5,756 nucleotides of DNA, from assembly GCA_014729055.1 (NCBI GenBank), contig WJKO01000287.1, positions 1 through 5,756 on the forward strand, written 5' to 3'. The stretch is from Promethearchaeota archaeon. Its GTDB lineage: Archaea; Asgardarchaeota; Lokiarchaeia; Sigyniarchaeales; Promethearchaeaceae. Positions 1 to 5,756 of the stretch are shown piece by piece. Position numbers and translations under genes: made by a program. The number at the start of each line of letters is the position of its first letter. Within the stretch, counting starts at the first letter, position 1. The notes beneath the pieces were generated by a model. That model did no database searches and was not told where the DNA came from. It saw only the letters and a program-made list of their open reading frames with translations.

Positions 1-1673
1 GTATATATATCATCATCTTCATCTAAAGGAACAATGTTTTCCATAATACGCTTAACAAGACGATCTCGTCGTGAAATTGCCAATAAATCATTATAAAAAT
101 ACCCGAAGCTGTTATCGTGGACTGCAGCAGCGATCTCATTATTAGGTGGTAAAAGGCAGACACCATTTGAATCAACCAAGAGAATATTCAGCCCAGTATT
201 CCATGCTTCTTTCGCTAAATCTATGGGCAATTCCCAGTGTCCTATCTGAGCGGCACTAAATAATAATCCATCAAAGGATCCCTTCTTGATTATTGGTTCA
301 CATAGGAATATCGTTGAATTTGCGTTATATATGGATGAATAGGAATCGGAGATAAATGGTTTTTTAAACGTCTTAGCTTGTTTAAAGTATGGGCGAATAC
401 CAAAATTCGTTATACCTTTCCTAACTTTTCCACTCAAATGTTCGGGTTCGAAATATTCTAATACTGTTCCGTCAGCATTACAGAAATAGACTCCTTGATT
501 TGCAAGCTCTCCTATATTATTATATAATTGTTGCATATCCTCCTTAATATCCCCACCCTTTTCATTCTTTTCGACAATTTTACTCTTGTTTGTAACCATA
601 ATATTTAGCGCATTCTCTAATTCTTCAGTTAATTTATCTCGAAATTTCAGGAGGATTTCGTAAAGCTTATGGTATTTCTTTAAATTGGTTATATCGCTTG
701 AAATTATTATATCGATTAATGCGGTTCTTAGAGAATGGCTTTTGTCATCTCTGTAAGAAAACGGTGGTTTAAGAGCTACAATTCCTTTTGCGGCAAAAAT
801 CTCAGGAGTATGTTTTCTCATATCAAATTGAAGACTGTAGAAATTTGGTTTGGTTATAGATATTTTATCCGATTCGTATATAAAAATAACGTCTTCTACG
901 AGCCGGGTTACTTCGGGATCTTGATGGCTAAAACCAATAAATAACGTATGGTATTTTCCCATCAATTCCTTTAAAAAATCAAAAAATAAGTCGTTCGTTC
1001 GATAATGCTTTCTATATTCTGAGCGAGTCAGAATTAATAATTTATCCATTTCTTTAACACATCCATGGATTTTTAAAAGATAGTGTTTATTCGATTTTTG
1101 TAACGCTTCAATATCAAAACCATTTGGAAATTCCCTTAAAACGTCATCGTTGTCTAAAAGAGTAATTAAAGGTTCATCATCATTTATAATAGCCCAACTA
1201 TCTTCAAATAATGTGTCATAGTTGGAAGTTATATAGAAAGGCAATTTTAATATAGCAGTAAAAATATGTGAAAGAGACGGATTATGACCTTCAACAGATT
1301 TTCGAAGCACTATTTGTAGTCTTTCAGCTCCAAGTTGGTGATATGCTAATTCCGCTAAGGTTAAAGGATCATTTCTAAGAGCTCTGTCTTCAAGATATCG
1401 CTGATCAACGCTTAAACGATCTAACAACTCCGTCCACGTGGGCAATCCGCTAGGTATAGAGAGCCCAGCTCCAAAGAAACATAACATTTTATTTGCTTTA
1501 TATGCTTCTAATAATCGAGGAGGCCAAAACGTTTCAATATCTTGTTCAGAATTTTCTTTTTCTATTTGGTTTATGTATTGATCTATATTCTCCTTTTCCG
1601 AAATGTCAGTCTCTTGGAGATTTTTTAACTTTATCAGCAACTCTTTTCTATTACAACTTTTCGGTCGCATCAT
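1..1673 (-). CDS. SIR2-family NADase-like protein fused to a Cache-like sensor domain (3' end outside window)
   Basis: An open frame of 557 codons runs without a stop from ATG at 1673 off the window edge, so the C-terminus is missing. Residues about 58-305 form a SIR2 domain of the SIR2_2 type seen in many prokaryotic defence proteins: Rossmann motif GAGLSIPSGLPTW (68-80), TSNYD (149-153) with the predicted catalytic Asn151, KIHG (201-204) with catalytic His203, and GFSHQD (247-252) for ribose binding. All key residues are present, so NAD+ hydrolysis to nicotinamide plus ADP-ribose is expected; protein deacylation is less likely for this subtype. A polar helical linker (about 326-380) leads to a Cache-like domain (about 383-550), recognised by RPYFKQA (427-433), KPFISDSYSS (437-446) and the PIIKKGSFDGLLFS strand pair (460-473). 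No signal peptide or membrane segment is visible, so both domains should be cytoplasmic. The start follows the pncA stop by 8 bp, implying one operon; Met2 is an alternative start. SIR2 assignment is strong; the Cache assignment is good but made by eye. Confidence 0.88.
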   Translation of the reverse strand, partial: MMRPKSCNRKELLIKLKNLQETDISEKENIDQYINQIEKENSEQDIETFWPPRLLEAYKANKMLCFFGAGLSIPSGLPTWTELLDRLSVDQRYLEDRALRNDPLTLAELAYHQLGAERLQIVLRKSVEGHNPSLSHIFTAILKLPFYITSNYDTLFEDSWAIINDDEPLITLLDNDDVLREFPNGFDIEALQKSNKHYLLKIHGCVKEMDKLLILTRSEYRKHYRTNDLFFDFLKELMGKYHTLFIGFSHQDPEVTRLVEDVIFIYESDKISITKPNFYSLQFDMRKHTPEIFAAKGIVALKPPFSYRDDKSHSLRTALIDIIISSDITNLKKYHKLYEILLKFRDKLTEELENALNIMVTNKSKIVEKNEKGGDIKEDMQQLYNNIGELANQGVYFCNADGTVLEYFEPEHLSGKVRKGITNFGIRPYFKQAKTFKKPFISDSYSSIYNANSTIFLCEPIIKKGSFDGLLFSAAQIGHWELPIDLAKEAWNTGLNILLVDSNGVCLLPPNNEIAAAVHDNSFGYFYNDLLAISRRDRLVKRIMENIVPLDEDDDIY

Positions 1674-1675
1674 TT

Positions 1676-1683
1676 CTCATCCT
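1676..1683 (-). promoter_or_regulatory. Ribosome binding site of the SIR2-Cache gene, overlapping the pncA stop codon
   Basis: On the minus strand AGGATGAG lies 2 bases before the first ATG (1673) and 5 before the second (1670). It is an imperfect match to the archaeal consensus GGAGGTGA and shares bases with the pncA TAG stop. This arrangement suggests translational coupling of the two genes. The better spacing to the second ATG makes Met2 a reasonable alternative start. Confidence 0.4.
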
Positions 1684-2335
1684 AAATAATGTCTTTTTTG
1701 TTTACAATCTTTATATTCGATTTTTTCATTGATTCTAGTCTCTCTTCGACTATTCCTTCGGGATTACCAATAGCTTTTGTAAGGTCTTTAATAAAGATAA
1801 CATTAAAACCCTCTTTCTTAGCGTCAATAGCAGAAAAATAGCAACAATAGTCTAAAGCGACGCCACAAATAAATACGTTTTTGATCTTAAGTTCTTTCAG
1901 TATACCAGCCAATCCCGTACTTGTTTTATGGTCATTATCATAAAATGCCGAATAACTATCTATCTCTTTATGATATCCTTTACGAATTATACAAATTGCA
2001 TATTCATCTTGCATTCTATCATGAAATTCAGCACCTTTAGTATTCTGGACACAATGATCCTCCCATAATACTGGTCCGACGCCTTGTTTATCAATTTCGT
2101 CTCCAGGTTCTTTATCGGGATAACTACTAGCAAAAGAGCCATGTCCTATCGGATGCCAATCTTGAGAATATATTACTATGGCTTTTTCTTTAAATAATTT
2201 AGAGATCTCATTGATCCCATCTATTATAGCGTCGCCATCTGGTACTGGTAATGCCCCGCCCGGTAAGAAATCATTTTGCATATCAATAACAATTAATGCA
2301 CTTCTATCATCAATCTTAATATCTTTTTTTCCCAT
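1682..2335 (-). CDS. pncA: Nicotinamidase (isochorismatase-like cysteine hydrolase)
   Basis: The enzyme hydrolyses nicotinamide to nicotinate and ammonia in the cytoplasm, feeding the Preiss-Handler route back to NAD+. The 217 residues are full length for the family. The catalytic triad is visible as Asp18 (in IDMQNDF), Lys119 (in RKGY) and Cys164 (in GVALDYCC). The predicted metal site is Asp59 and His61 (in QDWHPIGHGSF) plus His94 (in LWEDHCVQ). The PGGALPVPDG stretch (25-34) and the DHCVQNTKGAEF stretch (93-104) separate true nicotinamidases from other isochorismatase-fold hydrolases. The start at 2335 is the natural one: the conserved domain begins about ten residues in, and only a weak purine-rich site (GGTTAGG) precedes it. 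The SIR2-Cache gene follows after 8 bp. Because a SIR2 enzyme releases nicotinamide and is typically inhibited by it, the pairing is metabolically coherent. Pyrazinamidase activity would be a side reaction of the same site. Confidence 0.95.
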   Translation of the reverse strand: MGKKDIKIDDRSALIVIDMQNDFLPGGALPVPDGDAIIDGINEISKLFKEKAIVIYSQDWHPIGHGSFASSYPDKEPGDEIDKQGVGPVLWEDHCVQNTKGAEFHDRMQDEYAICIIRKGYHKEIDSYSAFYDNDHKTSTGLAGILKELKIKNVFICGVALDYCCYFSAIDAKKEGFNVIFIKDLTKAIGNPEGIVEERLESMKKSNIKIVNKKDII

Positions 2336-2400
2336 AAACCTAACCTTTGTCTTCTTTAATCAAACCTAATTAGACTTTCTTCTCTTTTGTAAAAAATTTT

Positions 2401-2408
2401 TTTAATAA
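2401..2408 (-). promoter_or_regulatory. pncA: Possible TATA-like element for the pncA-SIR2 operon
   Basis: TTATTAAA on the minus strand lies 65-73 bases before the pncA ATG. An archaeal start site about 25 bases downstream would give a leader of roughly 40 bases. It lies just downstream of the tandem repeats, as expected if those act as an upstream control region. The whole spacer is AT-rich, so chance matches are likely and the call is weak. Confidence 0.2.
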
Positions 2409-2416
2409 TCTAAAAA

Positions 2417-2471
2417 TTAAAATTAAGCGAAGAAACTTAAAATTAAGCGAAGAAACTTAAAATTAAGCGAA
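2417..2471. repeat. 20-bp tandem direct repeat, about 2.7 copies
   Basis: The unit AATTAAGCGAAGAAACTTAA (plus strand) occurs exactly at 2421-2440 and 2441-2460, with a third partial copy at 2461-2471 and four further matching bases at 2417-2420. Each unit contains the inverted pair TTAAG/CTTAA around an 8-base centre, so each could form a weak hairpin or a dyad protein site. The array fills the middle of the spacer between rpl10e and pncA, upstream of pncA in transcription order. It could be an operator array, part of the rpl10e 3' end, or a replication-slippage minisatellite. Unit length and absence of spacers rule out a CRISPR array. Confidence 0.9.
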
Positions 2472-2472
2472 C

Positions 2473-2490
2473 AAAATAAGAAAAATAGAT
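2473..2490 (-). terminator. T-rich candidate terminator after rpl10e
   Basis: Directly after the rpl10e TAA the minus strand reads a T-rich run with blocks of five and four T (ATCTATTTTTCTTATTTT). Archaeal RNA polymerase often terminates at such oligo-T stretches without a hairpin. This would separate the translation genes from pncA-SIR2, but in such AT-rich DNA the signal is not specific. Confidence 0.35.
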
Positions 2491-3090
2491 TTATTGCTGC
2501 GGTAATGGTCTTTCAAGACTTAAAGGTAATCCAAGCTTACCTAAGTATTGTCTATCGTTGACTCTAAGTATGACCATCCTACATTTAGTTGGAATTTTAT
2601 ACGTTGCAATTTTCAGAGCTCTAATTACATGAGCTTTATTTTTATAATCACAAAATACTTCAACTATCGGCTGATTTGCTCTAACTCTGGCACAAGTTCC
2701 TATACATCGACCAAAACTACCTCTCATTCCCGATTGAAGTCTGTCTGCACCTGCAAAAGCCATCATTTTATTTTCTCTATATACTTGCCAAGGATGAGGA
2801 CGAATTCTAATATGAAAATTCATTCTACCAATCTTTTTTAGCAAACGGCGGTTAATACTTGCTCTAACGGCCTCTAATGCAAAATGACTAATCTGAACTC
2901 TATGACGAGCCCTTAATCCTATTGATAAATCCCATTCTTTTAACGGCTTTTTACGATTTGCACTATCAAATATCCGAATTTTTGGTTCAGCCCCACCGCG
3001 GACATATTCCTTCCTATGTGAACGACTCCGCTTCTTCTGATAGGGTGGACGTTTCCACCTACGATAACATTGCCATGGTCTTCTTGCCAT
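2491..3090 (-). CDS. rpl10e: Large-subunit ribosomal protein uL16 (archaeal/eukaryotic L10e)
   Basis: This is a core protein of the large ribosomal subunit that binds 23S rRNA near the A-site finger and peptidyl-transferase centre and helps position the acceptor arm of tRNA. The 199-residue product starts with the family N-terminus MARRP..CYR, continues with YVRGGAEPKIRIFD (29-42) and FHIRIRPHP (92-100), and carries the diagnostic loop AGADRLQSGMRGSFG (113-127). These show the L10e branch, not bacterial L16, which is the best evidence for an archaeal host. It is longer than typical archaeal homologues as I recall them (about 170-180 residues): a basic insertion (QKKRSRSH, 18-25) splits the otherwise conserved RPY..(R)KEY segment, and the C-terminal tail after about residue 175 is also extended. 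Only a weak purine stretch (GAGAAG) precedes the start. It lies 109 bp after metG on the same strand. Confidence 0.96.
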   Translation of the reverse strand: MARRPWQCYRRWKRPPYQKKRSRSHRKEYVRGGAEPKIRIFDSANRKKPLKEWDLSIGLRARHRVQISHFALEAVRASINRRLLKKIGRMNFHIRIRPHPWQVYRENKMMAFAGADRLQSGMRGSFGRCIGTCARVRANQPIVEVFCDYKNKAHVIRALKIATYKIPTKCRMVILRVNDRQYLGKLGLPLSLERPLPQQ

Positions 3091-3127
3091 CAGTAATCTT
3101 CTCGTTAATTGTTGTTTTTTCTAAATT

Positions 3128-3157
3128 ACTAATCATTGATAAACAATATAGATTAGT
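3128..3157. promoter_or_regulatory. Nested inverted repeat in the rpl10e upstream region
   Basis: A perfect 7-bp inverted repeat, ACTAATC (3128-3134) and GATTAGT (3151-3157), encloses a second one, ATTG (3135-3138) and CAAT (3144-3147), around a 5-base centre; the only break is a 3-base bulge. As RNA from the minus strand it would fold into an 11-pair hairpin beginning about 38 bases before the rpl10e ATG. It could be a leader element controlling rpl10e or a 3'-end structure of metG mRNA. No T-run follows the stem, so a bacterial-style terminator is unlikely. A TATA-like CTATATT lies within the same stretch, so an operator role over a promoter is also possible. Confidence 0.45.
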
Positions 3158-3199
3158 CAATATTTTTATCAAAAATCCATTATTTTTTAATTTTATGAA

Positions 3200-5200
3200 T
3201 TAGTTTATGCGAATTCCATCCGGTAAATCAATTTGCACATACTTCTTTTTTGATTTTAGATATTTATCTCTTATTCGGATTTTATTCTTCTTCACTTTCA
3301 TTTTTGTTTTGTTAAATTTCTTTCCAGATACAACTCGTGGTTTAGGTTCTAAATCACCAATATAAAGTTGTTCACCCGCGACTCCCTTGATCTCTGCTAT
3401 AATTGTTCGCTTCGTTTGGGGATCCTTCGCACCTAATAACATACCCTCGCTTTCAATACCTAATATTGACCGGGACTTGATATTGACTAAAACGGGATAA
3501 GTATTATTCATTAAATCCTCTTGTGTATAATCTTTCGCAATCTTTGCACAGATTGTACGTTCCTCTCCCCCAACATCAACAGTTAATACATAGATTTTAC
3601 TAGACTCTGGATGAAAATGGACATCAATTATTTTTCCAATTTTAAAATCAAAGATTTGCATTGGATCCGCTTTCTTTAATTCAATTTTTGGAAATAAGAC
3701 TACTTTATTCCCTACCTTACCGCTTAAGTTTGGATCAAAATCAATATTCTTAAAACTACATTCATCTTGATAATTGATTATATCTTTTATTTTATCCGCG
3801 ATCGAAGGCATAAATGGACTGATATATATTGAAATTACACGAATTGCGTCTGTTAAAATATGGAGAACACTCCTATAGCGTTCGTTCTTATTTTCATCTT
3901 TTCGCAGAACCCAAGGTTCAACTTCATTAATGTATTTATTCGTGTCTTTAATAAATTCCCAAACGCGATTTAATACTTTATTAATCTGGAAATTATCCAT
4001 GCTCTCTTTTAGTTCTGACACAAAGTTAAATTTATCAATGAATTCTTGATCTATTTCCTCTGCGGAAATAAATTTAGGTATTTTATGATCAAAATCTTTT
4101 ATTAAAAACGTCAGCACTCGTAAAAGCAAGTTTCCCAAATCGTCAGCAAGAGATGTATTATAGGTTTCGACTAAATCATCTTCTACGAAGGAACCATCAT
4201 CGTAGGATGGTATATTCTTCAAGATGTAGTACCTAAAGGGATCAACACCATATTCTTTGATTAAAACCAACGGATCGACAGCATTTCCTAATGATTTTCC
4301 TATTTTACTACCCTCAATTGTAATAAATCCATGAACAAATAGTTTCTTAAACAAAGGAATTCCCGCAGATAATAACATTGCCGGCCAATAAATTGCATGG
4401 AATTTTACAATATCTTTACCTATTAAATGAATATCCGCCGGCCAGATTGAGTTAAATTCGTGTTCGTCATATTCATAACCAATATTAGTAATATAATTTG
4501 CTAATGCATCAGCCCAAACATATATAACATGCTCTTCATCTCCAGGCACCTCAAATCCCCAAGGCATTTTCGTTTTCAATCGAGAAAAACTAATATCTGT
4601 CAATTCACTTTTTAAAATTCCTACGATTTCTGCCTTTCTTCTGCGTGGGATAATTTCAATAATGTCATTTTCGTATATATCCAGTAATTTCTCTTTGTAC
4701 CGGGTTAACTTAAAAAAATAATTCTCTTCTTCAACTTTGATTAATTCTCGATTTAGATGAAACGGACATCTTCCATTTTCTAATTCACTTTCTGTTTTAA
4801 AAGACTCGCAACCAACGCAATACATCCCTTGGTATTGTGCTTTCTCTAGATCTCCATTCTTTTGCATTGCCTTCCAAAATTTTATAACACCTTTTTCATG
4901 GAGTTCACTTGTGGTTCTACAATATCGGTCATAGCTAATATTTAGAGTATTATATAAGTGAATAAACTCCTCGTAATACTTATCAATAAATTCTTGGGTA
5001 TCTATTCCCTTTTCTTGAGCGGTAGTATAAATTTTTACACCATGCTCATCAGATCCTGTTTGAAATACGAGATCATCATCAATAAGTCTATAAAAGCGTG
5101 CTAAGCAATCAGCTTGTATAATTTCTAATGCATGCCCCATATGAGGACTTCCATTAAGATATGCTATTGCTGTAGTTAAATAGAACTTTTTATCTGACAC
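3200..5200 (-). CDS. metG: Methionyl-tRNA synthetase with C-terminal tRNA-binding domain
   Basis: This class I synthetase charges tRNA-Met with methionine using ATP. The 666 residues show, in order: the HIGH-type motif HMGH (20-23); a single zinc knuckle with Cys128, Cys131, Cys145 and His148, spaced as in the one-zinc bacterial MetRS of the Thermus type; the KMSKS-equivalent KIGKS (299-303); the helical anticodon-binding domain (about 355-480); and an OB-fold Trbp111/EMAP-like tRNA-binding domain (about 512-616, FDFKIGKI...GIESEGMLLGA). A lysine/arginine-rich tail of about 50 residues (617-666) follows and has no obvious family counterpart. The start is GTG, chosen because the sequence aligns from its first residues with the family N-terminus and because a strong ribosome binding site lies 5 bases upstream. 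The fused tRNA-binding domain and one-knuckle architecture are of the bacterial style; many archaea instead have a two-knuckle enzyme with a separate tRNA-binding protein. Confidence 0.97.
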   Translation of the reverse strand: MSDKKFYLTTAIAYLNGSPHMGHALEIIQADCLARFYRLIDDDLVFQTGSDEHGVKIYTTAQEKGIDTQEFIDKYYEEFIHLYNTLNISYDRYCRTTSELHEKGVIKFWKAMQKNGDLEKAQYQGMYCVGCESFKTESELENGRCPFHLNRELIKVEEENYFFKLTRYKEKLLDIYENDIIEIIPRRRKAEIVGILKSELTDISFSRLKTKMPWGFEVPGDEEHVIYVWADALANYITNIGYEYDEHEFNSIWPADIHLIGKDIVKFHAIYWPAMLLSAGIPLFKKLFVHGFITIEGSKIGKSLGNAVDPLVLIKEYGVDPFRYYILKNIPSYDDGSFVEDDLVETYNTSLADDLGNLLLRVLTFLIKDFDHKIPKFISAEEIDQEFIDKFNFVSELKESMDNFQINKVLNRVWEFIKDTNKYINEVEPWVLRKDENKNERYRSVLHILTDAIRVISIYISPFMPSIADKIKDIINYQDECSFKNIDFDPNLSGKVGNKVVLFPKIELKKADPMQIFDFKIGKIIDVHFHPESSKIYVLTVDVGGEERTICAKIAKDYTQEDLMNNTYPVLVNIKSRSILGIESEGMLLGAKDPQTKRTIIAEIKGVAGEQLYIGDLEPKPRVVSGKKFNKTKMKVKKNKIRIRDKYLKSKKKYVQIDLPDGIRIN

Positions 5201-5205
5201 TCAAT

Positions 5206-5213
5206 ATCACCTC
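5206..5213 (-). promoter_or_regulatory. metG: Strong Shine-Dalgarno sequence deciding the metG GTG start
   Basis: GAGGTGAT on the minus strand is a near-perfect match to the archaeal/bacterial anti-Shine-Dalgarno sequence. It ends 5 bases before the GTG at 5200-5198. The next in-frame ATG is deep in the catalytic domain (Met21 of HMGH), so GTG is the real start. Confidence 0.85.
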
Positions 5214-5243
5214 GATAAAGACTTATTTGATTTTAATTAAGAA

Positions 5244-5252
5244 TAAATATTA
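5244..5252 (-). promoter_or_regulatory. metG: Candidate TATA box for metG
   Basis: TAATATTTA on the minus strand, preceded by a purine-rich AAAAAC that could act as a BRE, lies about 44-52 bases before the GTG. A start about 25 bases downstream would leave a leader of about 20 bases holding the Shine-Dalgarno site. The surrounding 85-bp spacer is AT-rich, so this is only moderately supported. Confidence 0.35.
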
Positions 5253-5285
5253 AGTTTTTACACTTCGATGATAAGATTAAAGTTC

Positions 5286-5756
5286 TTAAGCTGCATCCAA
5301 TATATCTAAAACAACTTTAAGGGTTTTCAAACCTTGATTTTCTAAAGTAACTTTTGGAACATCAGAATAAAGAAAATCCATTAATTCTTCCCGCAAGGGT
5401 TCTTTTGGTAACAAATAATTAATTTTACTCTCCCATATTTCAGGTTGTTCGCCCGTTAGATCCTTACCCTCCAAAATCTTTAGATATTGACCAATAAAAT
5501 CAACTTCAATTGTGCCTTTTTCACCAGACACAAACATTTTTCTATACTTCGTGGGTGTTAGCCAATTTGACTCTATAAGACTTTTTGCTTTACCAAAGTC
5601 CAGTAAAACATAAGCAGCATCCTCAAATTGTTTATCATAAAAGAATCTCAACATACTTTTTACATTCTTTACTTCCCCAAGCAATTCTTGGTGCAAATAT
5701 ACATCATGCGTTGTTAGATCTAACGTGACTCCCATCCCCCAATATCTACGCGGATA
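5286..5756 (-). CDS. Gfo/Idh/MocA-family oxidoreductase, C-terminal part (5' end outside window)
   Basis: The frame stays open to the window edge, so this is the last 156 residues of a longer protein; the internal ATG at 5735 is not its start, because family-like sequence (YPRRYWG) precedes it in frame. The fragment is the C-terminal substrate-binding and dimerisation domain. It holds the family motif GVTLDLTTHDVYL (9-21 of the fragment) with Asp13 and His17 spaced like the catalytic Asp and His of inositol dehydrogenase. It also holds NWLTPTKYRKM and SGEKGTIEVDFIGQYL, which resemble archaeal UDP-N-acetylglucosamine 3-dehydrogenases of nucleotide-sugar synthesis. The NAD(P)-binding Rossmann half and the catalytic lysine are outside the window. 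A helical C-terminus ending DILDAA is normal for the family. Substrate is inferred from motif resemblance only; family membership is secure. An 85-bp spacer separates it from metG, so they may be transcribed independently. Confidence 0.85.
   Translation of the reverse strand, partial: YPRRYWGMGVTLDLTTHDVYLHQELLGEVKNVKSMLRFFYDKQFEDAAYVLLDFGKAKSLIESNWLTPTKYRKMFVSGEKGTIEVDFIGQYLKILEGKDLTGEQPEIWESKINYLLPKEPLREELMDFLYSDVPKVTLENQGLKTLKVVLDILDAA

Noticed and set aside
735..944. Plus-strand open frame of 69 codons
   Set aside because: Lies antisense inside the SIR2 domain coding region and shows no family motifs or ribosome binding site.
1..1673. Possible pseudogene or frameshifted remnant, since no complete gene is found there
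   Set aside because: Reading the minus strand from 1673 gives 557 uninterrupted codons with all SIR2 motifs in one frame; it simply runs off the window edge.
1493..1732. Plus-strand hydrophobic open frame of 79 codons that looks like a small membrane protein
   Set aside because: It is the reverse complement of the SIR2 N-terminus and the pncA C-terminus; antisense of charged AT-rich coding sequence often appears hydrophobic.
2178..2369. Plus-strand open frame of 63 codons
   Set aside because: Antisense shadow of the pncA N-terminal coding region, which has unambiguous catalytic motifs on the minus strand.
2417..2471. Possible CRISPR array
   Set aside because: The 20-bp units are head to tail with no spacers, and there are fewer than three copies and no cas genes.
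2548..3203. Two plus-strand open frames (2548-2841 and 2922-3203)
   Set aside because: Both are antisense to the L10e gene, which is certain; the second runs into the intergenic spacer only because that region lacks stops.
5286..5735. A complete small 149-residue protein starting at ATG 5735
   Set aside because: The frame continues upstream to the window edge with family-like sequence, and the ATG codes for a residue within the conserved GVxLDLxxHD strand region, so this is the end of a larger oxidoreductase.

Overview
The window is AT-rich (roughly two thirds A+T by eye) and all five genes lie on the minus strand, so transcription runs from high to low coordinates. The ribosomal protein is the archaeal/eukaryotic L10e form of uL16, and no bacterial -35/-10 promoter stands out. 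The host is therefore almost certainly an archaeon. A bacterial-style methionyl-tRNA synthetase with a fused C-terminal tRNA-binding domain, together with the low GC, would fit an Asgard-like or similar uncultivated lineage, but that placement is inference only.

Layout in transcription order. (1) 5756-5286: the C-terminal part of a Gfo/Idh/MocA-family NAD(P)-dependent oxidoreductase, resembling UDP-N-acetylglucosamine 3-dehydrogenases; its 5' end lies outside the window. (2) 5200-3200: metG, starting at GTG behind a near-perfect Shine-Dalgarno sequence. (3) A 109-bp spacer with a nested inverted repeat. (4) 3090-2491: rpl10e. (5) A 155-bp spacer with a T-rich stretch after rpl10e, about 2.7 copies of a 20-bp tandem repeat, and a possible promoter. 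(6) 2335-1682: pncA, a nicotinamidase with all catalytic residues. (7) 1673 to beyond position 1: a gene of at least 557 codons, only 8 bp after the pncA stop, encoding a SIR2-family domain joined to a Cache-like sensor domain; its 3' end is outside the window.

The first three genes are housekeeping. The last two form a probable operon and are the most interesting part. A SIR2_2-type domain with intact NAD-binding and catalytic residues (GAGLS, TSNYD, KIHG, GFSHQD) would release nicotinamide from NAD+, and the co-transcribed nicotinamidase would convert that nicotinamide to nicotinate for NAD+ resynthesis. The sensor module fused to SIR2 looks like a Cache small-molecule receptor, yet no membrane segment precedes it. 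This suggests an intracellular ligand-gated NADase, or another NAD+-dependent enzyme, paired with a salvage enzyme. A defence or stress role is an inference from the known biology of SIR2_2 proteins and is not shown by the sequence.
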